A DNA stretch of 64,000 nucleotides from Legionella rowbothamii (GTDB taxonomy: Bacteria > Pseudomonadota > Gammaproteobacteria > Legionellales > Legionellaceae), in contig NZ_CAAAIM010000006.1 in assembly GCF_900639985.1 (NCBI RefSeq), positions 124,001-188,000 of the forward strand. The letters run 5' to 3'. Each line of letters begins with the position of its first letter. Position 1 is the first letter of the stretch. Under the pieces are notes generated by a model. It did no database searches. It was not told where the DNA came from and worked only from the letters and a program-made list of their open reading frames with translations. The translations under genes and the position numbers were made by a program. This document shows positions 1 to 10,532 of this stretch, one piece after another.

Positions 1-537
1 GAGTTAGCTCAAATACTGACACCACGGACTCTTTATCGCTTAGCATTATCAGGTGCCCCATGGATTCAATCTGAAGCCCTGGATGTACTTTTTAAACAAT
101 CCACTGCTGAGGCTAGAACATTTCAAAGATTTGTTCTCACTTCATGGATTGCGCGCTCAGAAAATATGTTAATTCCTGAAGATGATAATTTAAAAGATTA
201 TCTACCTACTTTAGCTGAACCTGAGCGGTTATTTAGGCTTGTACTGATGACTAAAAGAAAAAAATTGGCTTATCCAATTCAAGATGGTTATACCATTAGT
301 TATTGGCATTTTCCTTGGATAAACCATCATCATAAGAAATTATTCACTGTATTATCGGGCCAAGTAAAACTCTTGGTTAAAGAAGTAATGGAAGGCGACG
401 AACTGCAAGAAAATCAAAGAGTACAATATTTTGGCGATATGATTGATTTTCTTTATTTTAAAGAAAATACACAATTCCTTTCTCAGATTACCACCACGCT
501 AAAAAATACACCTCTTTTATTGACCACCTGCTCATGA
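1..537 (+). CDS. 3' part of an unrecognised protein gene (5' end outside window)
   Basis: The frame that ends at the TGA at 535-537 stays open back to base 1. The visible 178 residues are therefore the C-terminal part of a longer protein, and the ATG at 166 is probably internal. The protein is soluble-looking, rich in Leu, Phe, Lys and Thr, with no membrane segment and no motif I recognise. Residues such as LFRLVLMTKRKKLAYPI look like a helical domain. It converges on the giant gene to its right, and both share a hairpin at 693-727. Coding status is well supported by the long open frame; function is unknown. Confidence 0.6.
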   Translation, partial: ELAQILTPRTLYRLALSGAPWIQSEALDVLFKQSTAEARTFQRFVLTSWIARSENMLIPEDDNLKDYLPTLAEPERLFRLVLMTKRKKLAYPIQDGYTISYWHFPWINHHHKKLFTVLSGQVKLLVKEVMEGDELQENQRVQYFGDMIDFLYFKENTQFLSQITTTLKNTPLLLTTCS

Positions 538-692
538 CAAAATTTATATGCACTGCTTACTTTGCTTTCTGATGAGGATAAATTCGTAATTAACCAGTTA
601 TATTGTTTATCCCGGATTGCGATTACCCGTCAGGATTGTATACAGCCTGAATCTAAAACTTCGTGTGCGATACATTGATGTATAGAGAAACT

Positions 693-727
693 GTAGCTTG
701 ATGCAGCGTTGGACTTCATCAAGCTAC
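693..727. terminator. Hairpin between convergent genes
   Basis: An 11-base stem (GTAGCTTGATG at 693-703, CATCAAGCTAC at 717-727) with a 13-base loop lies between two converging genes. It could end transcription in both directions. There is no clear T tract on either side, so strength is uncertain. Confidence 0.6.
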
Positions 728-734
728 GTGTTTA

Positions 735-3700
735 CTACATACCGTAAGAGAAACTATCAAGCTCAAACTCTGCTTCATCAAAAAACAAATTATCTTCATC
801 TTGCTCAAGATTTTCATCAAACTGTGCTTGAATTTGACTTGCTAGGCGCGATTGAAACTGGGCCTCAAATTGATAAAACTCAGCTACCGATTCAAAGCGT
901 TTGCAATAAACTCCGCTTTTAGCTTCTTCTCGCCCAATTTCTTCAGCTAAAAACTCTAACTTCTCATTAAGAGTTTTTAGCTGGCTTAATGTTTTTTGAT
1001 GTAATGCATCTAGAGCACTTGTCAACTCAGCCTGTTGTTTTTTAATTGTAGGCAATAAGCTGTATTGAACTTGATTTCTAGAATGCTTTTTAAGATCATC
1101 CAACAGCTCTTCCCGATCCTCTTCAGACTCCTGATAGAACACAGTGCGAACGGCTAAAGACCATGCGCTTTTCCAAATAGGTTTAGGCTTAGCTGCTTCA
1201 GTAACTTTCTCGTGTAAACGTATTAAATCTGCTTTTAAATCCTCGTCTTGAATTTGCTCTATTTCATCTAAATCTAATTTAGCTAATGTAAAGTTTTTGA
1301 TGCGCTCTCTATCTTGGAAATAAGCCTGCACTGTCGCTGAAAAGCCATTTAAATCATCAGGTGTATCCCCTTGGACATAAGCATTTAATTGCAAAATAGC
1401 ATCAACATCAGCCTGGAACTGAACAGGGAATAATTTCGAATCTGCAAGTTTAACAGCCTTATGGTTTAACAAAGGTAATTGTTCCCTTTTTAGTTGCTCG
1501 AGTTGGGTACATAAATTCAGAGCATCAGCCAATTGCTGGTTATATTCTCTTTGGGTTCGCCTCAAGTTAGGGATTTGAGAATTATAGCGAACAAAGTCGT
1601 TCAGTGCTGAATTTACACCTCTTCCCTCAATCACTAAATCCAGATAATCACTAAATCCATTGTGGCCATGTTTTAAACTAACTTCATTAACCAAGAAATT
1701 ATTCATCCCAGCCAACTGGGTTTCAATTTTCGTTGCTTTAAGCTTGAAGTACTTACTTTCATCCATTAATTCAGGATGATTTTGCTCACACTCATGCCAC
1801 ATTTTATTTATTTCACCACGTAACTGAGTTAGTGGTGCTAACAGCCCTGCATCACCTTTGCCTAGCTTAGCAATTTTATTGATAATGAACTCATTCATTT
1901 CATAAAGAGCATAAACACTGTCATTATTTCTTTGTATATCAATTAGGTGCCACTTAATTTGTCTCCAGCCACTATGCCCATCCAACAGGCTTGCTTTCTC
2001 TTGTTCTAATCGAAGGAGTGCAGCATTAAACTTATCACGCATTACCTGATAGATGGCCTCTTCTTTGCTCTCTTGAATAAAGGTCTTATTCAGGGTTTTC
2101 TGTCCATTGCCGATCAGAGTTAAACCATCTAAGGTGGTCAAGGTTTCTTGAATCAAGTTACGCGTATTTTTATGCCCCAAAGGAAATATCCATAGGTCAG
2201 CCAATCGTGCTTGATGCTGCATTAGAACTCTATAAAGATTTTTAATTGCTGATTGGCGTTGAGCCGGGTTGGTCTTAGCTCTTAATGAGGTAGCTGCCTT
2301 TAAAATATCATTAGCCGCATCAGTAACTGCCGTACGCTCTAATAAATATCCTAGTCCACGATTCCCTTGAACTGCCCATGAAAGATTATGTTCCAATTCA
2401 TCTGTAATTTCATCGACCACACTATTAATGTAAATATCTTTTAAATCAGTCAACGCTTCTTCTGGATAATCTACCTGCTGAGCTACCTGGAGCAATTCTT
2501 GAATAGCGGGCTGCATGGCATATTTCTTTTCAAAATCTTGATCAGCAAACCATCCTACATAGGAATTTAAAAACAAAATTAACGCATTCAATGTATCTGC
2601 ATAATTTATTTGGATTAACAAATTATCTCGAACCGATTTGCTTAAGGCCGTTTCATTGGCAATAACCTTGCTAATATGTTGTTGCAATGATTTGACACGA
2701 GTTTGAGTAAAAGCCGCCCGATAGGTGTCAAGCTCATCGTCGGAGTAACGCATCATCGCGCCATTTATGTCTAATCCTGAAGCCACATAACGCTGCGCTT
2801 GTTCTTTTTTCACCTGTATTGCTTTTGCGTTCTTAAGCTCATCGATTTCATGCAAGCGGAATTGCTCGCTAATTGACATACTTGCTAAATAATTGCTACG
2901 CAACTCATCAAGTGAATCATGCTCAATGACGCAGGCTGCTTTTGCTTGCAATTCAGCACATGTTGTCTTCCATATCTCTACAGCAGCTTGTTCAAACTCA
3001 AGCATGGCCTCCTGAAAACCAGTAAGCAACAGGCTTTTTCCCTCATGATTTTGGCGCTCATAGACACTAAGATAAAGTTCTTGCCCACCAAGCGGATTAA
3101 TGCACTCTTGCCATTTCTCACTAAAGGCGCGAGCCAAATTATCTTTTAGCAACAACAATTCATTACTTAATTGCGATAATTCGTCTTTCGCATAAATAGA
3201 ATATAAAAATGCTTGCCAACCATCAAACTGTTTCATTGCTACATAACGCATGGCAGCAGCAGACTGGTTATACTGATGTTGAATTGCCGTAACTTCTTGC
3301 CGCTTATGACGCAATACATCAATGTCTTTAAACATTAATTCACGTTCAGCATCGTCATAATAATTCCAAGATCTAGCACTTATTACATCTTGAGCCTCAT
3401 AAATAGCTGTATATTGACCTGGCTTCTCATAGGTGGAAATTCGACGTAAAAACTCACGCACATGATTTGCTGAATCGAGGTAGGTTTGTATCGTCAAAAA
3501 TCCTTCCGAAAGTTCGGTATTAAAAAAAGTACCCCGTCCTAGTGCAGAGGCTGTAGTAATCGTCACCGTATTCGGTTTGCCCGCCTTTCTCAACCAGGAC
3601 TGCTTATTGGCCAGATCCAACACGCCAACACTCCGTGCGGTACCATAATGTGCTGTTAACATGTCTTGAAGATAACGAACCTCATTCGCATCTTGTGCAA

Positions 3701-6700
3701 TTAACACAATAGGCTGTCCGTTTACGGCTTTAGCCATTACATTTTGGAGCAACCTACGATACTGTTCTTCGTGTTTGGTCGGAGCTATGGCCAATTTACT
3801 CTGAGTCTCAGGCATACAGGACGGAATAGCGCTGGCAACGGTGACATTTAACTGCTCACATAATTCTCCTAGCTTATCCGCATTCATTGTTTTAGACAGC
3901 CCAATAATGCGTCCTTGAGCTTTATAATCATCAACTAAATCTTTTACGGATGCCTGAGCAATCGTACTACGTACTGGATTAAGAGGGAATTTCCGCCCTA
4001 AAGCTACATATTCTTTTTCTAAACGAACATGCAAAAATGGCAGTACGTCTTGAGCAAGGCTCATTCCCTTCTGAGCGGTCTTCAAACTATAAGGGACTGC
4101 TGTATAGATATTGGCACCCTGCTTTAAGACTTCAAAATCTTCCCCTTCCACCATACGCTGAGCCGCTACAGCAGAGTCTATCCAACCGCTTAATTGGTTT
4201 TTGGGGATGCTTTTTAATTTAGAGCGATGAATGCTCGTTGGAGCATATTGCTCTAAAAAGCCTCTGAGCTGAGTTAAATCTTGGCGTTCGCTCCATGCGT
4301 TAGGGTGAGTTAAGTTTTTAAACTGAGGCTGATTAATGAACTCATTAATCAGGGGATAAATCCAGGTATCAGGATGCTCACGTGATTTATCAACTGTCAA
4401 ATTAAATACTTGTCTGTCATTTAAAGCCGAAAGATCGGCGCCGCAAAGAATTAAATTAGTTGATAATGAGTAACCATCTTTTTCAGCAATTAAAGTCTCT
4501 TGCCTTTGCTTGGCGCGTTGACGATACAAAGCCAAATCACCCATGGTTGCGCAATTGATTCCCCCTTTATTATAAGTTCCAAAAGCTGAATCAGCCTCAA
4601 GGGAACAGGAATCAATCCCGACCGAAATAAAGAAATCTTTATGACCAAGGCCATAATAATCTTGTTTTATTTGCTCACGATTTGTATAGCACAAATCAAC
4701 CGTACCACCATCAGCCTGAACCCATTGCATCACCGCAAGCAGTGGATTAATAACTCGCATATCCTGTTCTGAAGCAATCTGCATCAACAAATTACGTCGT
4801 TCATTTTTTAGTGACAACAATACTACTGCCAGTTGCGGGGCATAAATAATTTGGCCTGTTGCTCGTTCATATTGTTCACGCAATACGGCAATTAGGTTTA
4901 GTTTGGCATTAAATTGGTCTGCAGACGAACAATTCGGTTGGCGTATCGTTGCAATCAAATGATCGGAAATTAGGCGTAACTCGGCTCGAGAAAGCGCCGT
5001 TAAATCCTCATGTTTTGCACTCATTCCTTTAATCACTAAAGGAGCTTCTTTGCCAATCGCATTAATGTAAGTAATTTGCTGGGCTAGATCATGTTGTTCC
5101 TGGGCAGTTAAATCAATTCCTTCAAGCATATTTTTAACTTCGGTAACAACCCGAGCTACCTGCGACATATCAAATTGTTCTTGTACTACCTGCTCAGCAG
5201 TCTTAGTAACTGTAATACCAAATTCTGCATCATATTGCTTTGCGCGCCCATTTTTAGGGTCTTTATCAAACTGCGTAATATACGCCTTTAACTCATTAGC
5301 GCTTCCATTTAACAAGCGGATAAACTGCTCTAAATCCGGATAAGGAGGGCTTTCAAATAAAGAAAGAATCTCTGCTAAATTAAACTCTTGTATTTCAAGA
5401 CCTTCATGTAATTCAAACAACAATGGTAATTTATTGTCAGCAATATTTTGGCCATAAGCCGTGAGTATCTTGATCCACGCATTTAAAACCGGCTCTTTAG
5501 CACGAACAAACTTGGCTAGCAGCTCATCATATTGGTGCAGCTCCGCCGCACTCCCTGTTTTACAGGCTTTAATTAACGCAATCATTAACGGAAGTATTAA
5601 GTTTTCTGAACCTGAAAAGCCTTGAAGAACCAAAAAGGTGTGGTTAATAATCTGTGCCAACAACAGACTATCTACTTGCTGTACATCAATTTTTTTGATC
5701 AAATCCATCCAAACATCAAATAAAGTATAAACTTGGGCAGACTTGCTACTGAATAGTTCATAAATCTGTATTAATTGCTCAAATGGAAATAACGTAGTCA
5801 TAGACAAATTGTGTCCAAATGACAACTGTAATAACTTCATATACGTAGCATAATCGATAAGACCTGCTATTCTATATTGCATTAAGAGAGATACCTGCTG
5901 AATAGCATTCTCAAATTGCTCTTCAGAATAACTCGCTCCTGTTTGCATCGCATTTAGTAGAATATCTAATTGCCCAACAACATTATCTTCTGCTATCTGG
6001 TAAAATCCTTTTAGCAGATCCGCAATCTGCTCAGGGGTAAATGAGCATCGGTGATCTTCAGAATTAAATTCATTCGCTAAGAGGGTAACACAACGACGAA
6101 ACTCATTATGATTATTATTTTTTAGATAAATTAAGGAGTTAATGAATTGTGCTAAATCATCAAATTGTTTGCTTAGGCGAAGTTCGAGCTCGTCATCAAA
6201 CTCATCTTCATAAAAATCAGGGGCTAAACTTAGCAAATAATCGTCAAAATCTTGATTTGCTGTTTGCAATGAGTTTATGGCCTCAATAATATGCTCTTCA
6301 TAATCTGCGGAGTCCTTCGGTTTTTTCAAACTTACTATCGGGATTCTACCTATTTTTGTATTAGGTAAGGCTTCCTGGATTAAATTTAAAATAGACGGCT
6401 TTTGCTGCTCAACTCTGTCCATGACTCCTAAATTAGCTGCCTCCATGCTTACTGCCTGAACAATTTCAATCAATTTTTCTAAAGAGGGAAGATGGTAAGA
6501 TGCCTCAATATCAATATCTGCAACCAAGGTTAATAATAAGGTTCGCTGGTCTTCAGGAAGGGCTAAAATATTTTGTGCCAAAGTTTTAACTTGTGTTTCA
6601 AATTCTGAATCAGGTACTTCCGCCGCATCATTGTAGGGTGGAATATCATCACTAATTAAAGACAGCAACATCATGAATTGGGCAAAAGAAGTAGGCTCCT

Positions 6701-9140
6701 CTGCGAAACATTCTGATATGTATTGGCCTAGCTTAGCAGTCAAATCTAAGTGTCTTAATAGCTCATTGAGATTAAATGAGTTAATCTCGGTGGTCTGGGC
6801 ATGCTCTAGAGTAAAGCGTGTTTTGTAATTATTAATCAAAGATGCGCCAATATGACCATAAGCATGCAGAGAGTTGAGAGAAAGAGCCATGAGTACGAGC
6901 ATATTTACTCGCGCGTCAGAGGTTTCAACATTCTCTTCTTGGGGGCCCATTGGTGGTTTAGCCAACTCATCCAGCAACGCCTTTAATGTTTCATTATTAG
7001 CATGCACATTATTCACTGAAATAAGAGGCATGTAATTCGCCTTCTCGCGCTCAGGTATCTCTATGGCTGCGCCATGCTTGAGTAATAACGTATCGAACAG
7101 AACATTCAGCTCATGCAAAGAAGGCATATGTTCTTGCTCATAAGCCCCTAATGCTCCGAGACACATTAAGAGAACAGGCATCAATCCTGTCTTCACCTCA
7201 GCCTCAGGATTAATAATGTTGGCAACGGCCATCATTTTATCAATTAAGTTCTGAACTGCCGAACAAGGGTTACGCTCTTCACTGCAAGAACGCTTTCCGG
7301 TTGTGGTTAAAAGAATAATACCAAGTAATGCCGCGCAAACATCATGGCCCAGATGGCCATACTTTGCATTTACTTGGGTTTCAATAACTTCATACACATC
7401 TAAATCATAAGCCCAATCCTGTGTGCCAATAAAACGATAAAATTGGATACGTAATGCTTCAACTGTATGATCTTCAGCAAAAAACGTACAAAGCTCTTGT
7501 GAATTTTTAAACTCTACCGCATTGACCTGTCCAGGAACTAATCCCATGTGTTGGGAAACGAGACGATAATCCTGGGCATAATCAGCAACAAAATCCAAAC
7601 CATGAAGATGAGCCAATTGCTCTTTGGGAGCAGCTGAATTTTTAATAATAAATAAAGCTCTGTCTAAAGCCGGTTTCATATGTTTAATATTTCTCAGAGG
7701 GCAACTCGCAGGTAAATCCTGAGCAAGCTCACCTAATTCAGTGAGAAAATAAGAATAAGCATCAAATAATTCATTAAAATTAGTTCGTGCACCAGCTTCT
7801 TTATGCTGATTCACTAATGAGCACCACCAAATGTATTGTTCAGAAGTTAACTCAGTTAATTTTTTAAGATTCTCAATCCCCTTAGGTGTCGCCAAGTCCG
7901 CATAACTTTGAGGGTTTTCGAGAAATAAAGCATGTAACTCGTTAAAAAGCTCTTGTTCATGAAGCGTTTTAAATTGCTGTAGAACCAAGACAATCCCATC
8001 AGCACCTGCATTAGCCAATACATATGCTAAACCGTGATAATGCGAATTAGATAAAGGTAAAAACTTCAATAAATTATGAATACGTCTGATTTTCAGAGGA
8101 TCCTGCTCCAATTCTGAAAGGAAAAATTTTAAGGCATTTAGACGTATTTCTGTTGCAATTTTGGGTGCAAATAAATGAGCAAATTCAGTCTCATACCGTA
8201 CACTATTCGGAGATTCATCTCCAATTAGATTAAATTGCTGAAATGAACCGTTAACGGTTGGATTCACCAATTCCGGGAGAATTGTTAATGGCGTAATCGT
8301 ATCAAGATGCTGCGCTTCAAGCTCTGGGCTATAGCATAAAACCAGCCCTTCCTCATTGGTGGTTTGGAGAGAAAACCCTGCGGGTAGATTATCCAAAACT
8401 ACTCCATAAGCGAACTCTGGGTAATAACGAATAATTTGCTCCATGGCTTCAGTTTGCACATGAGTTATTTTCTTATCTTTCTCAGTGGATACCCCCACCA
8501 ATCGGTCCCATAAAAGCTGTAAATCGGGTGCTTTTTCTTTAAAAAGTTTATTAGCAAAACGTTTTGATTTTGCATTAATCGTCTCACGATCAATAAGCTC
8601 TCCAAGGGTATCCATAGGCACAGGCGGCTTTTGAGCCACTGCAGCAACGACAACAGCTGCTCGTTGCTTTCTTAAGCTTGCAGTTATAGGCAGACTTGGT
8701 TGTGTAGTGAGTGAGGACTCGCCTACGGAAATTTGTATATTTAAACTTGCACCTTGGGTTCCCTCAAGCCAATTTTTCTTAGATTTTCTTAGAGAAAAGG
8801 CAAGGGGTTGAAAAGGTCGGATAGGCTGGGGTAACTCGGCAATATTTTGCTGAAAATCAAGCGCTAATCTACGTCGCTTACTTGCCAAATACGCATCATC
8901 AAAAGCCAATTGAGCACTACTATTCTTTAAGGATGCTATTTGTAATTTATAAGTATGAGGATGCTCAGGATTTAAAAGAAACTCAACAAGCTGCGCCACA
9001 TGCTCTGCTTCAAGGGCCTCACATTTTAAGCGAATAAGTATTTCCCTGGATGCAGGCTGAGCCTGTTCATATGTATGTTCTAAATAGGCAGTAAACTCTT
9101 GGACGGTATCAAAACTCCGCGTATCCACAGTGATCTTCAT
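735..9140 (-). CDS. Giant 2801-residue protein with a degenerate SecA-like core; candidate effector
   Basis: No signal peptide or membrane segment is evident; the protein is largely helical and charged. Its centre resembles SecA. Residues about 1427-1570 match the SecA nucleotide-binding domain, including an FGTYNKGG-type segment where SecA has YGTNNEYGFDYLRDN. Residues about 1805-1910 match its second motor domain: NGQPIVLIAQ for GQPVLVGT, then LGRGTFF for AGRGTDI, then VREFLRRISTYEKPGQY for the QLRGRSGRQGD arginine-finger block. The Walker A position (GEGKT in SecA) reads SEQDM and the DEVD position reads ADLS, so ATP hydrolysis is unlikely. The last 30 residues are acidic (EQDEDNLFFDEAEFELD), as in many Dot/Icm substrates. 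A role as a translocated effector or scaffold is inference; the SecA relationship is from my own alignment by eye. The ATG at 9140 lies about 7 bases after a weak AGGGGA. Confidence 0.75.
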   Translation of the reverse strand: MKITVDTRSFDTVQEFTAYLEHTYEQAQPASREILIRLKCEALEAEHVAQLVEFLLNPEHPHTYKLQIASLKNSSAQLAFDDAYLASKRRRLALDFQQNIAELPQPIRPFQPLAFSLRKSKKNWLEGTQGASLNIQISVGESSLTTQPSLPITASLRKQRAAVVVAAVAQKPPVPMDTLGELIDRETINAKSKRFANKLFKEKAPDLQLLWDRLVGVSTEKDKKITHVQTEAMEQIIRYYPEFAYGVVLDNLPAGFSLQTTNEEGLVLCYSPELEAQHLDTITPLTILPELVNPTVNGSFQQFNLIGDESPNSVRYETEFAHLFAPKIATEIRLNALKFFLSELEQDPLKIRRIHNLLKFLPLSNSHYHGLAYVLANAGADGIVLVLQQFKTLHEQELFNELHALFLENPQSYADLATPKGIENLKKLTELTSEQYIWWCSLVNQHKEAGARTNFNELFDAYSYFLTELGELAQDLPASCPLRNIKHMKPALDRALFIIKNSAAPKEQLAHLHGLDFVADYAQDYRLVSQHMGLVPGQVNAVEFKNSQELCTFFAEDHTVEALRIQFYRFIGTQDWAYDLDVYEVIETQVNAKYGHLGHDVCAALLGIILLTTTGKRSCSEERNPCSAVQNLIDKMMAVANIINPEAEVKTGLMPVLLMCLGALGAYEQEHMPSLHELNVLFDTLLLKHGAAIEIPEREKANYMPLISVNNVHANNETLKALLDELAKPPMGPQEENVETSDARVNMLVLMALSLNSLHAYGHIGASLINNYKTRFTLEHAQTTEINSFNLNELLRHLDLTAKLGQYISECFAEEPTSFAQFMMLLSLISDDIPPYNDAAEVPDSEFETQVKTLAQNILALPEDQRTLLLTLVADIDIEASYHLPSLEKLIEIVQAVSMEAANLGVMDRVEQQKPSILNLIQEALPNTKIGRIPIVSLKKPKDSADYEEHIIEAINSLQTANQDFDDYLLSLAPDFYEDEFDDELELRLSKQFDDLAQFINSLIYLKNNNHNEFRRCVTLLANEFNSEDHRCSFTPEQIADLLKGFYQIAEDNVVGQLDILLNAMQTGASYSEEQFENAIQQVSLLMQYRIAGLIDYATYMKLLQLSFGHNLSMTTLFPFEQLIQIYELFSSKSAQVYTLFDVWMDLIKKIDVQQVDSLLLAQIINHTFLVLQGFSGSENLILPLMIALIKACKTGSAAELHQYDELLAKFVRAKEPVLNAWIKILTAYGQNIADNKLPLLFELHEGLEIQEFNLAEILSLFESPPYPDLEQFIRLLNGSANELKAYITQFDKDPKNGRAKQYDAEFGITVTKTAEQVVQEQFDMSQVARVVTEVKNMLEGIDLTAQEQHDLAQQITYINAIGKEAPLVIKGMSAKHEDLTALSRAELRLISDHLIATIRQPNCSSADQFNAKLNLIAVLREQYERATGQIIYAPQLAVVLLSLKNERRNLLMQIASEQDMRVINPLLAVMQWVQADGGTVDLCYTNREQIKQDYYGLGHKDFFISVGIDSCSLEADSAFGTYNKGGINCATMGDLALYRQRAKQRQETLIAEKDGYSLSTNLILCGADLSALNDRQVFNLTVDKSREHPDTWIYPLINEFINQPQFKNLTHPNAWSERQDLTQLRGFLEQYAPTSIHRSKLKSIPKNQLSGWIDSAVAAQRMVEGEDFEVLKQGANIYTAVPYSLKTAQKGMSLAQDVLPFLHVRLEKEYVALGRKFPLNPVRSTIAQASVKDLVDDYKAQGRIIGLSKTMNADKLGELCEQLNVTVASAIPSCMPETQSKLAIAPTKHEEQYRRLLQNVMAKAVNGQPIVLIAQDANEVRYLQDMLTAHYGTARSVGVLDLANKQSWLRKAGKPNTVTITTASALGRGTFFNTELSEGFLTIQTYLDSANHVREFLRRISTYEKPGQYTAIYEAQDVISARSWNYYDDAERELMFKDIDVLRHKRQEVTAIQHQYNQSAAAMRYVAMKQFDGWQAFLYSIYAKDELSQLSNELLLLKDNLARAFSEKWQECINPLGGQELYLSVYERQNHEGKSLLLTGFQEAMLEFEQAAVEIWKTTCAELQAKAACVIEHDSLDELRSNYLASMSISEQFRLHEIDELKNAKAIQVKKEQAQRYVASGLDINGAMMRYSDDELDTYRAAFTQTRVKSLQQHISKVIANETALSKSVRDNLLIQINYADTLNALILFLNSYVGWFADQDFEKKYAMQPAIQELLQVAQQVDYPEEALTDLKDIYINSVVDEITDELEHNLSWAVQGNRGLGYLLERTAVTDAANDILKAATSLRAKTNPAQRQSAIKNLYRVLMQHQARLADLWIFPLGHKNTRNLIQETLTTLDGLTLIGNGQKTLNKTFIQESKEEAIYQVMRDKFNAALLRLEQEKASLLDGHSGWRQIKWHLIDIQRNNDSVYALYEMNEFIINKIAKLGKGDAGLLAPLTQLRGEINKMWHECEQNHPELMDESKYFKLKATKIETQLAGMNNFLVNEVSLKHGHNGFSDYLDLVIEGRGVNSALNDFVRYNSQIPNLRRTQREYNQQLADALNLCTQLEQLKREQLPLLNHKAVKLADSKLFPVQFQADVDAILQLNAYVQGDTPDDLNGFSATVQAYFQDRERIKNFTLAKLDLDEIEQIQDEDLKADLIRLHEKVTEAAKPKPIWKSAWSLAVRTVFYQESEEDREELLDDLKKHSRNQVQYSLLPTIKKQQAELTSALDALHQKTLSQLKTLNEKLEFLAEEIGREEAKSGVYCKRFESVAEFYQFEAQFQSRLASQIQAQFDENLEQDEDNLFFDEAEFELDSFSYGM

Positions 9141-9248
9141 GCAGCCATCCCCTTAACGAATATTTAGATCTTATTGTTCATTGAGTGCGAAAATATAGCA
9201 CAAATGGCCTTAAGATAATATGAAGGAATGAATAATTTTAGCTCAGCA

Positions 9249-9941
9249 TTAATTAATCATGGTAAGGCTAAGCAAGATCACATTACTTGTCTCATGAGTC
9301 CGTGATTGAATGGACTGATGCAGATATCCTAAATCCATAATTGTTGATTTAGAAAGCTGTTTGGCAACTCCGATAAATGCCCGATTCTGTTCAAAAAAAT
9401 AAGGTGAGGTCCATTGGGGGTGATTTAGATTGAAAAAAAACTCATTAAAGGTTGAAAAAGAATAATCCCGCCATTTAAAAGGAATTCTTAACCACAAACG
9501 TTCACGTAAGCGAAAGGCCGTTTGTGATTGATTGCTTTGTCGTCTTTCTTCCAGACGAGTTCGACTGTTAAGGCTGAAATTAAAATCATTCGCTATTCGC
9601 CAATTTAACTGCTGCCACCATCGGTGTTCTGTATGTGTTTTATTTGCAGGTGTTTTGGTTAAAATCCATCCAGGCCCTACAAAGAACATCAGGTTTGGAT
9701 TAAATTGATAGCCTAATCCGCCTAAAAAAAGAAACTGATTAAAAACCGATGCGTTATCAATCAAGCGCAGTTGTGGTTCCACGTAATATTTAAAGGATGA
9801 GTTTTCTGATACAGGGCCAATAATGTTTACAACCGCCCAATCTTTGCTGTAAACCCTGGTACTATTGGCGGTTTGCACGCCCATACAAAGAAAAAAACTG
9901 ACTATTATCTTTATCCAAAAAGAATAACTTATTTTGTCCAT
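9249..9941 (-). CDS. DUF2490 outer-membrane barrel-like protein
   Basis: 230 residues. An N-terminal hydrophobic stretch (IIVSFFLCMGVQT) ends in a likely signal-peptide cleavage region near residue 27. The rest is made of alternating polar and aromatic strands (YYVEPQLRL, FNQFLFLGGLGYQF, NFSLNSRTRLEERR, AFRLRERLWLRIPF) typical of the DUF2490 family, which are predicted outer-membrane beta-barrels of unknown function. The family pattern of a central LEER/RLRxR segment is visible. It is oriented like the giant gene 108 bases downstream, but that gap holds AT-rich DNA that could be a separate promoter. Confidence 0.75.
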   Translation of the reverse strand: MDKISYSFWIKIIVSFFLCMGVQTANSTRVYSKDWAVVNIIGPVSENSSFKYYVEPQLRLIDNASVFNQFLFLGGLGYQFNPNLMFFVGPGWILTKTPANKTHTEHRWWQQLNWRIANDFNFSLNSRTRLEERRQSNQSQTAFRLRERLWLRIPFKWRDYSFSTFNEFFFNLNHPQWTSPYFFEQNRAFIGVAKQLSKSTIMDLGYLHQSIQSRTHETSNVILLSLTMIN

Positions 9942-10127
9942 AAAATACTCATCGCTTTAACTGTTATCCCCCTAATTTAATAGAGGAAAAACTATTATAT
10001 CTCATCAGCATAAGTATTCCAAAGCAGGAATTATTTTGAAGTATGCCTTCACCAGAAATAAATGCATTTTATTTAGCCCACTTATTTTAGTACCATAGAA
10101 CCAAGTTTTTAAAATAAAACATGATTC

Positions 10128-10532
10128 ATGGTTACCAAAGAAAAATGGGACAAGCTCGCAGAGCTAATGCATAAACTCAATATCGGTGAAGCAGAACTCA
10201 TTGAAAAATTTATTGTAGGCAGCGGCAAAGGAGGTCAAAAGCTACACAAAACAGCATCAACAGTGTACTTAAAACACCCCCCCTCCGGCCTGGAAATAAA
10301 ATGCCAGGAATCCAGAAGCCGAGAAGACAACCGATATTTCGCAAGAATGCGGCTTTGTGAAAAAATACACTCATTAGTTAGTGATGAAAAAAGCAAAGCA
10401 CAACAACAGCTTGAAAAAATAAAACGTCAAAAGAAAAGACGAAGCAGACGATCTAAGCAACGAATGTTAGATGAAAAATCTAAAAAAGGTGCGATTAAAG
10501 TATTAAGAAAGTCTCCTCAATCTTATGAGTAA
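10128..10532 (+). CDS. Small release-factor-like GGQ protein
   Basis: 134 residues. The GGQ peptidyl-tRNA hydrolysis motif sits in GSGKGGQKLHKTAS at about residues 34-47, followed by the family segment KCQESRSREDNRYFAR. There are no codon-recognition domains, and the C-terminus is a basic tail rich in Lys and Arg (KRQKKRRSRRSKQRM). This layout is that of small RF-1 relatives such as ArfB and human C12orf65 (mtRF-R), which release peptides from stalled ribosomes or free large subunits. A ribosome-rescue role is inferred from that similarity. It stands alone, divergent from the DUF2490 gene. Confidence 0.85.
   Translation: MVTKEKWDKLAELMHKLNIGEAELIEKFIVGSGKGGQKLHKTASTVYLKHPPSGLEIKCQESRSREDNRYFARMRLCEKIHSLVSDEKSKAQQQLEKIKRQKKRRSRRSKQRMLDEKSKKGAIKVLRKSPQSYE

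Noticed and set aside
698..922. Open frame on the plus strand
   Set aside because: It lies antisense to the end of the giant gene and starts in the terminator hairpin; no ribosome site.
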